The position numbers and the translations under genes were made by a program. The notes beneath the pieces were generated by a model. It saw nothing but the letters and a program-made list of their open reading frames with translations. It made no database searches and was not told the DNA's origin. DNA of 64,000 nt from Clostridium thermarum. GTDB lineage: Bacteria > Bacillota > Clostridia > Clostridiales > Clostridiaceae. Location of the stretch: positions 1,128,001 through 1,192,000 of the forward strand of contig NZ_CP040924.1 in the NCBI RefSeq assembly GCF_006351925.1, in the 5' to 3' direction. Within the stretch, counting starts at the first letter, position 1, and each line of letters begins with the position of its first letter. Below are positions 43,558-51,273 of the stretch, one piece after another.

Positions 43558-43707
43558 ATGGCCATACGGGACAGCGGTGCCTGTAATATGTTTGACTTGC
43601 CAAGAGTACAGGAAGAGGCATATAAAATGGGGTTTTATGAATTAGTAGTATTTCTTAATGGACACAAGAAAGAATATGCCGAGTTTATCCTAACAGGCAA
43701 ACGATAA
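43558..43707 (+). CDS. DUF5049-like small protein
   Basis: A 49-residue protein (MAIRDSGACNMFDLPRVQEE, AYKMGFYELVVFLNGHKKEY, AEFILTGKR). The pattern VR-SG-xxNMFD, then GFYELV and YxxFI, fits DUF5049, frequently seen beside phage amidoligase and GGCT genes. The start at 43558 gives the whole domain; the ribosome binding site (GAGGTG) is some 20 bases away, so the start is not certain. Confidence 0.75.
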   Translation: MAIRDSGACNMFDLPRVQEEAYKMGFYELVVFLNGHKKEYAEFILTGKR

Positions 43708-43748
43708 CGGTTATAACGTAACAAGTTTCATAGAAATCCACTTTAGAG

Positions 43749-43778
43749 AGGAACTTCATCCATGAGGTTCCTTTTTTC
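43749..43778 (+). terminator. Terminator before terminase large subunit
   Basis: Stem AGGAAC / GTTCCT and a six-T run. The loop contains the only ATG (43762) upstream of the terminase ribosome binding site, which argues against that ATG as a start. Confidence 0.65.
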
Positions 43779-43809
43779 TTGCTCAATTTTAGGAAAGGAG
43801 GCGGCAAAG

Positions 43810-45414
43810 CTGCGGAAGTTAAAACGATATAAACCAACCAAGTTTATGGCGGAAGGTTCTCGATATGACAAGGAAGCGGCGGATGCCGCTGTTACTTTTA
43901 TAAACTGCCTGAAGCATACCAAGGGTGAATGGTATGGAATGCCTTTTGAATTAATTGACTGGCAGGAACAGATTGTCCGGGACATATTCGGAATCTTGAA
44001 ACCTAATGGATACAGGCAGTTTAACACTGCCTATATAGAAATTCCAAAAAAGCAGGGTAAGAGCGAACTTGCAGCGGCAATTGCTTTATATCTTACCTGC
44101 GGTGATTTCGAGCATGGCGGCGAGGTTTACGGATGTGCGTCTGATCGTCAGCAGGCATCCATTGTTTTCGACGTTGCAGTAGATATGGTGGAACAGTGTC
44201 CGGCATTAAAATCTCGAATTAAACCAATGTTGTCACAGAAGCGGCTGGTATATAAACCGTTAGGCAGTTTTTATCAGGTGCTTTCAGCGGAGGCATATAC
44301 GAAACATGGCCTAAACGTCCATGGTGTGGTATTTGATGAACTTCATGCTCAGCCGAACAGGGATCTTTATGATGTAATGCTTCACGGATCTGGCGATGCA
44401 AGAAAACAACCGCTGTTTTTCCTGATCACAACTGCTGGCACAGACCGCAATTCCATCTGCTGGGAAGTGCACCAAAAGGCTGAGGATATTCTTCAAGGGC
44501 GTAAGATAGATCCGACTTTCTACCCTGTTATCTACAGCGCAGCCGATACCGATGACTGGACAAGTGAAAAGGTATGGAGAAAGGTTAACCCGTCACTGGG
44601 CATTACAGTCGACATCGAAAAATTGAGGGTGGCTTGTGAAAATGCCAAGCAAAATCCTGCAGAGGAAAATTTATTCCGTCAGCTCCGCTTAAATCAGTGG
44701 GTGAAACAATCGGTGCGCTGGATGCCAATGGATAAATGGGATAAGTGTGCGTTTTCTGTTGATGCAGAAAAATTGCGCGGCAGAACCTGTTACGGAGGGC
44801 TTGACCTGTCATCTACTACCGATATTACCGCCTTTGTGCTAGTGTTTCCACCGCTTGATGAATCTGACAAATATCAGATTCTACCTTTTTTCTGGATACC
44901 GGAGGAGAATATTGATCAGCGTGTGCGGAGAGATCATGTGCCTTATGATGTCTGGGAGAGGCAGGGCTTTTTATTTACCACCGAGGGTAACGTGGTACAT
45001 TACGGTTTTATCGAGACCTTTATTGAGGAACTCGGAATGAAATATAACATTAAGGAAATAGCCTTTGACCGCTGGGGCGCAATTCAGATGACGCAAAACC
45101 TCGAGGCTTTGGGGTTTACGGTTGTTCCATTCGGTCAGGGTTTCAAGGATATGTCGCCGCCTACAAAAGAGTTGATGAAGCTGACATTGGAAGAACGCAT
45201 CGCCCATGGTGGTAATCCAATACTGCGGTGGATGATGGACAATATCTATGTCAAAACCGATCCCGCCGGAAACATTAAGCCGGATAAAGAAAAATCCACC
45301 GAGAGAATAGATGGTGCGGTAGCGTTAATTATGGCGCTTGACCGCGCGTTAAGGCATGACGGGGATGAACACAACGGATCAATTTATGATGAAAGGGGGC
45401 TGTTGATTATATGA
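43810..45414 (+). CDS. terL: Terminase large subunit
   Basis: About 534 residues. The ATPase half has IPKKQGKSELAAAIALYL (Walker A-like), VVFDELHA (Walker B with catalytic E) and an LITTAG coupling motif. The nuclease half has GGLDLSSTTDITAFVL, EIAFDRWGA and RIDGAVALIMALDRA. It packages DNA into the prohead. AAAGGAGG ends eight bases before a CTG at 43810. The in-frame ATG at 43762 lies inside a terminator hairpin, so a CTG start is proposed but unconfirmed. It overlaps the portal gene by four bases. Confidence 0.93.
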   Translation: MRKLKRYKPTKFMAEGSRYDKEAADAAVTFINCLKHTKGEWYGMPFELIDWQEQIVRDIFGILKPNGYRQFNTAYIEIPKKQGKSELAAAIALYLTCGDFEHGGEVYGCASDRQQASIVFDVAVDMVEQCPALKSRIKPMLSQKRLVYKPLGSFYQVLSAEAYTKHGLNVHGVVFDELHAQPNRDLYDVMLHGSGDARKQPLFFLITTAGTDRNSICWEVHQKAEDILQGRKIDPTFYPVIYSAADTDDWTSEKVWRKVNPSLGITVDIEKLRVACENAKQNPAEENLFRQLRLNQWVKQSVRWMPMDKWDKCAFSVDAEKLRGRTCYGGLDLSSTTDITAFVLVFPPLDESDKYQILPFFWIPEENIDQRVRRDHVPYDVWERQGFLFTTEGNVVHYGFIETFIEELGMKYNIKEIAFDRWGAIQMTQNLEALGFTVVPFGQGFKDMSPPTKELMKLTLEERIAHGGNPILRWMMDNIYVKTDPAGNIKPDKEKSTERIDGAVALIMALDRALRHDGDEHNGSIYDERGLLII

Positions 45415-46733
45415 GTGTATTTTCCCGTTTGTTCAAAGCAAGGGATAAGCCGAAAAACAGCCTGTTCGGTAATGCATATAGCTTTTTCTTCGGCGGCACA
45501 TCCAGCGGAAAGACTGTAAATGAGCGGACTGCTATGCAGACAACTGCAGTGTATGCCTGTGTAAGGATACTTGCAGAAGCCATCGCCGGGCTTCCGCTTC
45601 ATGTGTACCGCTATAAAGAAGACGGTGGCAAAGAAAAAGCGTTGACCCACCCGCTCTATTATTTACTCCATGACGAACCAAACCCTGAGATGACTTCATT
45701 CGTGTTTCGAGAAACACTGATGAGTCATCTTCTTTTATGGGGAAATGCTTACGCTCAAATTATTAGGGACGGTTCCGGACGAGTGCTGGCGCTTTATCCA
45801 CTTTTGCCAAACAAAATGACGGTAGACAGGGCTCCAAATGGAGAACTGTTTTACACTTATCGGCGCGACAGCGATGAGAGCAGGGTTAATCCAAAAGCAG
45901 GCCTTATATACCTACGAAGTGAGGAGGTTCTTCACATCCCGGGACTCGGTTTTGACGGGCTGATTGGATACTCCCCTATTGCTATGGCCAAGAACGCCAT
46001 AGGCATGGCTATTGCCTGTGAGGAGTATGGTGCATCCTTTTTTGCCAACGGAGCAAATCCGGGTGGCGTTCTGGAACATCCCGGCGTATTAAAGGATCCG
46101 GCAAAGGTGCGAGAAAGCTGGAACGCTGTTTATCAAGGAAGTGCCAATGCTCATCGCATTGCAGTTCTGGAAGAGGGAATGAAGTTTCAACCAATCGGCA
46201 TTCCACCCGAACAGGCACAGTTTTTAGAGACAAGAAAGTTTCAGATAAATGAAATCGCTCGGATATTCCGAGTACCTCCCCATATGGTTGGAGATCTTGA
46301 AAAGTCAAGCTTTTCAAACATCGAACAGCAATCTCTGGAATTTGTTAAATACACGCTTGACCCGTGGGTGGTGCGTTGGGAACAGGCTCTCCAAAAAGCG
46401 CTGCTTTTACCATCAGAGAAGCGGGCATACTTTGTCAAATTCAATGTAGATGGCCTTCTGCGCGGTGATTATGCAAGCCGCATGAATGGTTATGCTGTAG
46501 CTCGCCAGAACGGCTGGATGTCTGCTAACGATATCCGCGAGCTTGAGGACATGAACCGGATTCCGGCGGAGTTGGGCGGAGATCTGTATCTTGTTAACGG
46601 TAACATGACCAGGCTTGCCGATGCAGGTGCCTTTGCAGGTAAAAACAATGCTGAAACGGAGGGATCAAAAGTTGAACAAATCACAAAAACAAAAACCGGT
46701 TCGCCGCTTCTGGAACTGGATACAAAACGATGA
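45411..46733 (+). CDS. HK97-family portal protein
   Basis: A 440-residue portal protein. It shows the pattern TAMQTTAVYACVRILAEAIA, then GLPLHVYRY, HPLYYLLHDEPNPEM, YSPIAMAKNAIG and a C-terminal FRVPPHMVGDLEKSSFSNIE. It forms the dodecameric ring through which DNA enters the head. It overlaps terL at its start and the protease gene by 62 bases at its end. Confidence 0.97.
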   Translation: MSVFSRLFKARDKPKNSLFGNAYSFFFGGTSSGKTVNERTAMQTTAVYACVRILAEAIAGLPLHVYRYKEDGGKEKALTHPLYYLLHDEPNPEMTSFVFRETLMSHLLLWGNAYAQIIRDGSGRVLALYPLLPNKMTVDRAPNGELFYTYRRDSDESRVNPKAGLIYLRSEEVLHIPGLGFDGLIGYSPIAMAKNAIGMAIACEEYGASFFANGANPGGVLEHPGVLKDPAKVRESWNAVYQGSANAHRIAVLEEGMKFQPIGIPPEQAQFLETRKFQINEIARIFRVPPHMVGDLEKSSFSNIEQQSLEFVKYTLDPWVVRWEQALQKALLLPSEKRAYFVKFNVDGLLRGDYASRMNGYAVARQNGWMSANDIRELEDMNRIPAELGGDLYLVNGNMTRLADAGAFAGKNNAETEGSKVEQITKTKTGSPLLELDTKR

Positions 46734-47397
46734 TGGCAGCCGGACATTATATATTGACGGCCCAATAGCTGAAGAAAGCTGGCTGGGAGACGAAGTAACT
46801 CCCAAGCAGTTCAAATCAGAGCTGTTGTCCGGAGAGGGTGATATAACGATCTGGATCAACAGCCCTGGCGGAGATATATTTGCAGCTAATCAAATTTACA
46901 ACATGCTTATGGATTACAAAGGCAAAGTGACGGTAAAGATTGACGGTATTGCAGCCAGCGCCGCTTCGGTCATAGCTATGGCCGGAGGTGACGTCTTTAT
47001 GTCACCAGTCAGCATGATGATGATTCACAACCCTATGACAATAGCCATCGGTGATACAGAAGAAATGGAGAAAGCTATCGCAATGCTGGAAGAAATAAAG
47101 GAATCCATCATCAACGCTTATGAGCTGAAAACCGGGCTTTCCAGGGCAAAAATATCGCACCTAATGGATGCAGAAAGCTGGTTTAACGCAAGAAAAGCGG
47201 TGGAACTTGGCTTTGCCGATGGAATCTTGTTTATGGAGGATGAATCATTCCCATCCGAATTTGAAGTATCAGGAGGAATGATCTTCAGCAGGCAGGCAGT
47301 AACAAATTCCATCCTGCAAAAGCTTAAACCAAAAGAGAAACCAAAAGGAACACCAATTGAGTCGCTTGAAAAGCGGCTTTTTTTATTAAAACCTTAA
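46672..47397 (+). CDS. ClpP-like head maturation protease
   Basis: A 241-residue ClpP-family serine protease. INSPGGDIFAANQIYNML marks the oxyanion region. The catalytic serine lies in GIAASAASVIAMAGG and the histidine in MMMIHNPMT. The start is taken as TTG at 46672, which has CGGAGGG six bases upstream and lies inside the portal gene end. It trims the capsid delta domain during head maturation. Confidence 0.92.
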   Translation: MNKSQKQKPVRRFWNWIQNDDGSRTLYIDGPIAEESWLGDEVTPKQFKSELLSGEGDITIWINSPGGDIFAANQIYNMLMDYKGKVTVKIDGIAASAASVIAMAGGDVFMSPVSMMMIHNPMTIAIGDTEEMEKAIAMLEEIKESIINAYELKTGLSRAKISHLMDAESWFNARKAVELGFADGILFMEDESFPSEFEVSGGMIFSRQAVTNSILQKLKPKEKPKGTPIESLEKRLFLLKP

Positions 47398-47410
47398 GGA
47401 GGATTTGATT

Positions 47411-48613
47411 ATGAGCAAAATACTGGAACTGCGTGAAAAACGCGCTAAAGTATGGGAAGCTGCTAAAGCTTTCCTCGACAGCAAACGCGGGAACGACGGA
47501 CTGCTTTCACCGGAGGATACCGCGACTTATGAAAAAATGGAAGCCGACGTTATTGCGCTGGGCAAAGAAATAGAGCGTCTTGAGCGTCAGGCTGCCATAG
47601 ATTTGGAACTGTCAAAACCGTTGAATATTCCTATTACAGACAAACCCACTTCCATATCTGGCAACAATGAAAAAACCGGACGTGCCAGCGATGAGTACAG
47701 GCAGTCTTTCTGGAACATGATGCGCGGCAGGCGCAAATATGACGTACACAACGCGCTGCAGATTGGAGAGGACACCGAAGGTGGATATCTTGTTCCCGAC
47801 GACTTTGAGCGTACTCTTGTGGAAGCACTGGAGGAGGAGAATATCTTTAGGCAGATTGCCAATGTTATTACCACGTCCAGCGGTGACAAGAAAATTCCTG
47901 TGGTGGCAAGCAAGGGTACTGCATCCTGGGTGGATGAGGAAGGCCAGATTCCCGAAAGCGATGACTCCTTTGCACAGGTATCCATCGGCGCATATAAGCT
48001 GGCTACTATGATCAAGGTGTCAGAGGAATTGTTAAACGATAGTGTATTTAACCTTGAACAGTATATAGCCAAAGAATTCGCCCGCCGAATCGGAGCAAAA
48101 GAGGAGGAAGCATTTTTTATCGGTGACGGATCTGGCAAGCCAACCGGTATCTTGGCAGATAACGGCGGTGGCGAGATAGGAGTAACTGCGGCGAGTGCAA
48201 CAGCCATTACCCTTGACGAGATCATGGACTTGTTCTACAGCCTAAAGTCTCCGTACCGCAGGAACGCTGTATTCATTATGAATGATTCGACAATTAAAGC
48301 TATAAGGAAGCTCAAAGACAACAACGGTCAGTATCTCTGGCAGCCTTCTGTAACTGCTGGAACACCGGATACTATCCTCAATCGTCCAGTTAAAACTTCT
48401 GCATTTATGCCTGCCATTGCCGCTGGAGCAAAAACGATTGTATTCGGCGATTTTTCTTATTACTGGGTGGCAGACCGTCAAGGCAGGGTTTTTAAGCGGC
48501 TTAATGAGTTGTATGCTGCGACCGGACAAGTTGGATTCATGGCAACCCAGCGTGTAGATGGAAAGCTGGTACTGGCTGAAGCAGTCAAGATACTGCAGCA
48601 GAAATCAACTTAA
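47411..48613 (+). CDS. HK97-fold major capsid protein
   Basis: A 400-residue capsid protein. Residues 1-65 are a charged coiled coil (delta/scaffold domain) to be removed by the protease. The mature part starts near GRASDEYRQSFWNMMRGR and shows EDTEGGYLVPDDFERTLVEA, the VSEELLNDS and EFARRIGAKEEEAFFIGDGS signatures, and a C-terminal TQRVDGKLVLAEAVKIL. ATG at 47411 follows AAGGAGGATTTGATT. Confidence 0.97.
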   Translation: MSKILELREKRAKVWEAAKAFLDSKRGNDGLLSPEDTATYEKMEADVIALGKEIERLERQAAIDLELSKPLNIPITDKPTSISGNNEKTGRASDEYRQSFWNMMRGRRKYDVHNALQIGEDTEGGYLVPDDFERTLVEALEEENIFRQIANVITTSSGDKKIPVVASKGTASWVDEEGQIPESDDSFAQVSIGAYKLATMIKVSEELLNDSVFNLEQYIAKEFARRIGAKEEEAFFIGDGSGKPTGILADNGGGEIGVTAASATAITLDEIMDLFYSLKSPYRRNAVFIMNDSTIKAIRKLKDNNGQYLWQPSVTAGTPDTILNRPVKTSAFMPAIAAGAKTIVFGDFSYYWVADRQGRVFKRLNELYAATGQVGFMATQRVDGKLVLAEAVKILQQKST

Positions 48614-48634
48614 TGAAAACGGAGGTGCTGCGGC

Positions 48635-48943
48635 ATGGAACTTTTGGAGAAGGTTAAAGCAAACCTCATATTGCAGCACAGCGAAGATGACGCACTTTTA
48701 CAAGAGTATATCAAAGCCGCAGTGGCCTATGCGGAAAGTTACCAGAAAAAGCCGGAAGGATATTATGCTGAAAACCCCATGCCGCCTACTACTGAGCAGG
48801 CTGTCATTATGCTGTCGAGTCATTTTTATGAAAGCAGGGATGGTTCGACGGCTGGCTTTTTTGGGGATAGTGTGCAGGCTGGACAGCAGGTATGGAATAC
48901 AGTTAATCTATTGCTGCGGCTCGACCGGGATTGGAAGGTGTAA
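48635..48943 (+). CDS. Head-tail connector (gp6-like)
   Basis: A 102-residue helical protein (LLEKVKANLILQHSEDDALL, QEYIKAAVAYAESYQKKP, EQAVIMLSSHFYESRDG) matching the gp6-like adaptor family that extends the portal. GGAGGTGCTGCGGC precedes the ATG. Confidence 0.9.
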   Translation: MELLEKVKANLILQHSEDDALLQEYIKAAVAYAESYQKKPEGYYAENPMPPTTEQAVIMLSSHFYESRDGSTAGFFGDSVQAGQQVWNTVNLLLRLDRDWKV

Positions 48944-48945
48944 AT

Positions 48946-49281
48946 ATGGGCCTTGGGAAAATGAAAACTTTCGTGGACATTATCTCAGTCAAGCCGGTTA
49001 AGGATAGTGAGGGTTTTACTGAAAAAGGTGATGTCATTCTTGCTTCGGTAAGGGCATACAAGGAAGATAGGCATGGCAGTGAAAAATGGGCAAACAGGGC
49101 GGCGTTTTCGCAGGCGTCTGCCCTGTTCCGCTTCCGTAGGATACCTAACCTGGAAGTTACCACAGATCTTGTACTCGTTTGCAGCGATGGCAGGTACAAC
49201 ATTATCAGTGTTGAGGACGTAAAAGGACGTGGAATGTATATTGAGGTGCTTGCGGAAAAGGTGAAATCAAGCAAAGCATAA
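48946..49281 (+). CDS. Head closure protein
   Basis: A 111-residue beta-rich protein of the head closure (SPP1 gp16-like) family. DSEGFTEKGDVILASVRAYK and the C-terminal YNIISVEDVKGRGMYIEVLA are characteristic. ATG at 48946 follows GGAAGGTGTAAAT, two bases after the connector stop. Confidence 0.9.
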   Translation: MGLGKMKTFVDIISVKPVKDSEGFTEKGDVILASVRAYKEDRHGSEKWANRAAFSQASALFRFRRIPNLEVTTDLVLVCSDGRYNIISVEDVKGRGMYIEVLAEKVKSSKA

Positions 49282-49297
49282 AAGGAGGGGCTGCAAC

Positions 49298-49729
49298 GTG
49301 GCTAAGGTGGAAGTTAAAATGCCGGAAGAGTTCTTGCTCAAGTTATCCAGACTTGGAGAAAGAACAGACGAAATCATACCTAAGGTGCTGGAAGCAGGCG
49401 GGGAAGTGGTTCTTTCAAAAGTGAAGTCCAATCTTCAGTCAGTTATCGGGAGCGGCACTAAATATCCGTCCAGAGCAACCGGTGAATTGGTAAATGCTTT
49501 GGGACTCTCTCCTGCCAAACAGGACAGGGATGGAAACCACAACATAAAAATCGGCTTTACTGAACCAAGGAAGGATGGGGTAAGCAATGCGAAGATTGCT
49601 AATATTATTGAGTATGGCAAGTCCGGGCAGCCTCCAAGGCCCTTTTTGAAACCGGCAAAATCAGCTACAAGGAAGTCCTGCATCGAAGCAATGAAATCAA
49701 GACTGGAACAGGAGCTGGGTCGTATATGA
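49298..49729 (+). CDS. HK97 gp10-like tail-connector protein
   Basis: A 143-residue protein with EEFLLKLSRLGERTDEIIPK and the C-terminal PPRPFLKPAKSATRKSCIEA motif typical of the HK97 gp10 family. It helps join head and tail. The gene starts with GTG or the following ATG-rich region after AAAGGAGGGGCTGCAAC. Confidence 0.92.
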   Translation: MAKVEVKMPEEFLLKLSRLGERTDEIIPKVLEAGGEVVLSKVKSNLQSVIGSGTKYPSRATGELVNALGLSPAKQDRDGNHNIKIGFTEPRKDGVSNAKIANIIEYGKSGQPPRPFLKPAKSATRKSCIEAMKSRLEQELGRI

Positions 49730-50070
49730 GCATATTGTCAGAATTAAACTCGTTATTGGATGGTTTGGGTATCCCCATTGAAACCGGGGTATTTAGCGGT
49801 GTACCGCCGGATGAGTACCTTGTCATTACTCCGATGACAGATACATTTGAGGTTTTTGCAGACAACCGGCCTCAGGTAGAAACCCAGGAGGTAAGGTTGT
49901 CTTTATTTATAAAGGGAAACTACACTGCCCGTAAAAACGAAATAGTGAACACATTGCTCCAAGCAGGCTTTACCATTACCGACAGGCGGTATATAGGCCA
50001 TGAGGACGATACCGGCTATCACCACTATGCCATTGATGTGGCAAAAGAGTATGAAGTAAAGGAGGAATGA
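49726..50070 (+). CDS. Tail completion/minor capsid protein (gp11-like)
   Basis: A 114-residue protein overlapping its neighbour by four bases. The pattern ILSELNSLLDGLGIPIETGV, then PDEYLVITPMTDTFEVFADN and VETQEVRLSLFIKGNY, fits tail-terminator-type proteins that cap the tail tube. Confidence 0.85.
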   Translation: MSILSELNSLLDGLGIPIETGVFSGVPPDEYLVITPMTDTFEVFADNRPQVETQEVRLSLFIKGNYTARKNEIVNTLLQAGFTITDRRYIGHEDDTGYHHYAIDVAKEYEVKEE

Positions 50071-50075
50071 AAAAC

Positions 50076-50675
50076 ATGGCCACAATCGGACTGGACAGGT
50101 TATATTATGCCAAAATAACTGAGAATGAAAACGGAGAAGAGACATACGACACGCCTGTTCCGCTGGCTAAGGCTATTACGGCAGAGCTTTCTGTGGAGCT
50201 GGCAGAGGCGACACTTTATGCCGATGACGGGGCGGCAGAAGTGGTCAAGGAATTTCAAAGCGGCACACTGACTCTTGGTGTTGCAGATATCGGAGTAGAC
50301 GCTGCTGAGGTTTTGACGGGAGCCACTCTTGATGACAATAAGGTGCTGATTTCTGCCAGTGAGGATGGAGGCGCACCTGTGGCAATCGGCTTTAGAGCCA
50401 AGAAAGCTAACGGCAAGTACAGGTATTTTTGGCTTTACAGGGTTAAATTCGGAATCCCGGCTACAAATCTCCAAACGAAAGGTGATAGCATTACCTTTTC
50501 GACACCCACCATTGAAGGGACAGTCATGAGACGTAACAAACCAGATGGCCAGGGAAAGCACCCTTGGAAGGCAGAGGTCAGCGAAGACGATCCCGGTGTA
50601 TCGCCTGAAACTATTACCGGCTGGTATACGGAAGTTTATGAGCCGGTATTTGCTGTGGGAGGAGGCAGCGAATAA
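50076..50675 (+). CDS. Major tail protein
   Basis: A 199-residue phi13-type major tail tube protein (ATIGLDRLYYAKITENENG, then YADDGAAEVVKEFQSGTLTL and the C-terminal PETITGWYTEVYEPVF). ATG at 50076 is preferred because AAAGGAGG lies ten bases upstream; another ATG at 50067 overlaps that site. Confidence 0.93.
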   Translation: MATIGLDRLYYAKITENENGEETYDTPVPLAKAITAELSVELAEATLYADDGAAEVVKEFQSGTLTLGVADIGVDAAEVLTGATLDDNKVLISASEDGGAPVAIGFRAKKANGKYRYFWLYRVKFGIPATNLQTKGDSITFSTPTIEGTVMRRNKPDGQGKHPWKAEVSEDDPGVSPETITGWYTEVYEPVFAVGGGSE

Positions 50676-51058
50676 TGCAGGATAATGACAGAAGCGCAAT
50701 TATCAAAATCGGCGATGAAGAATATCAGCTTATTCTAACCACTAAAGCGACAAAGGAGATTGCAAAAAGGTACGGCGGTCTTGAAAACCTCGGCACGAAA
50801 CTGATGAAAACCGAGAACTTCGAGATGGCTCTTGACGAAGTGGTATGGCTGATTACACTGCTGGCTAACCAGAGCATTTTGATACACAACCTTAAAAATC
50901 AGGATAAGCGTGAACTCCTGACTGAAGAGACAGTGGAACTTCTCACATCTCCTTTGGAACTGGCAGCATATAAAGACGCTATCATGGAAGCAATGTTCAA
51001 GGGTACCAAAAGAAATGTTGAAAGTGAGGATGACTTAAAAAACACACCGGCCGAGTGA
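50675..51058 (+). CDS. Tail assembly chaperone G-like protein
   Basis: A 127-residue protein (AIIKIGDEEYQLILTTKATK ... LLTSPLELAAYKDAIMEAMF) in the position of lambda gpG. Near its end, the zero-frame codons TTA AAA AAC form the slippery heptamer A AAA AAC (51037-51043). A -1 shift there enters the frame of the next gene, giving a GT-like fusion of about 190 residues. Confidence 0.9.
   Translation: MQDNDRSAIIKIGDEEYQLILTTKATKEIAKRYGGLENLGTKLMKTENFEMALDEVVWLITLLANQSILIHNLKNQDKRELLTEETVELLTSPLELAAYKDAIMEAMFKGTKRNVESEDDLKNTPAE
51037..51043 (+). promoter_or_regulatory. -1 ribosomal frameshift site, A AAA AAC
   Basis: The heptamer is in the correct phase (codons TTA-AAA-AAC of the G gene). The -1 frame after it reads HTGRVSDEELFTRLL without a stop into the gene at 51055. 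Tail chaperones of many siphoviruses use this device. Confidence 0.85.
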
Positions 51059-51246
51059 GCGATGAGGAATTGTTCACTCGGCTTTTATATTACGGCACTG
51101 TCCAGCTCAACCGTTCAGAGGATGAAGTATGGCTAATGCCTATTGGGTACCTGCTTGATTTATGGGAGTGCCATAAGCAGTTTTTAGGGCTGGCGAAACC
51201 AAAGCGTATGCTTACCATTGATGATGTGATACCTTACGGAATTTAA
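51055..51246 (+). CDS. Tail assembly chaperone, T extension
   Basis: A 63-residue frame beginning at GTG 51055, overlapping the G stop. It lies in the -1 frame and is most likely made as the C-terminal extension of the G protein by frameshifting. The sequence DEVWLMPIGYLLDLWECHKQ is typical of this region. Independent initiation is unlikely because no ribosome binding site is seen. Confidence 0.85.
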   Translation: MSDEELFTRLLYYGTVQLNRSEDEVWLMPIGYLLDLWECHKQFLGLAKPKRMLTIDDVIPYGI

Positions 51247-51273
51247 AAATTTTGCAGGAAAGGAGGCGGTTAT

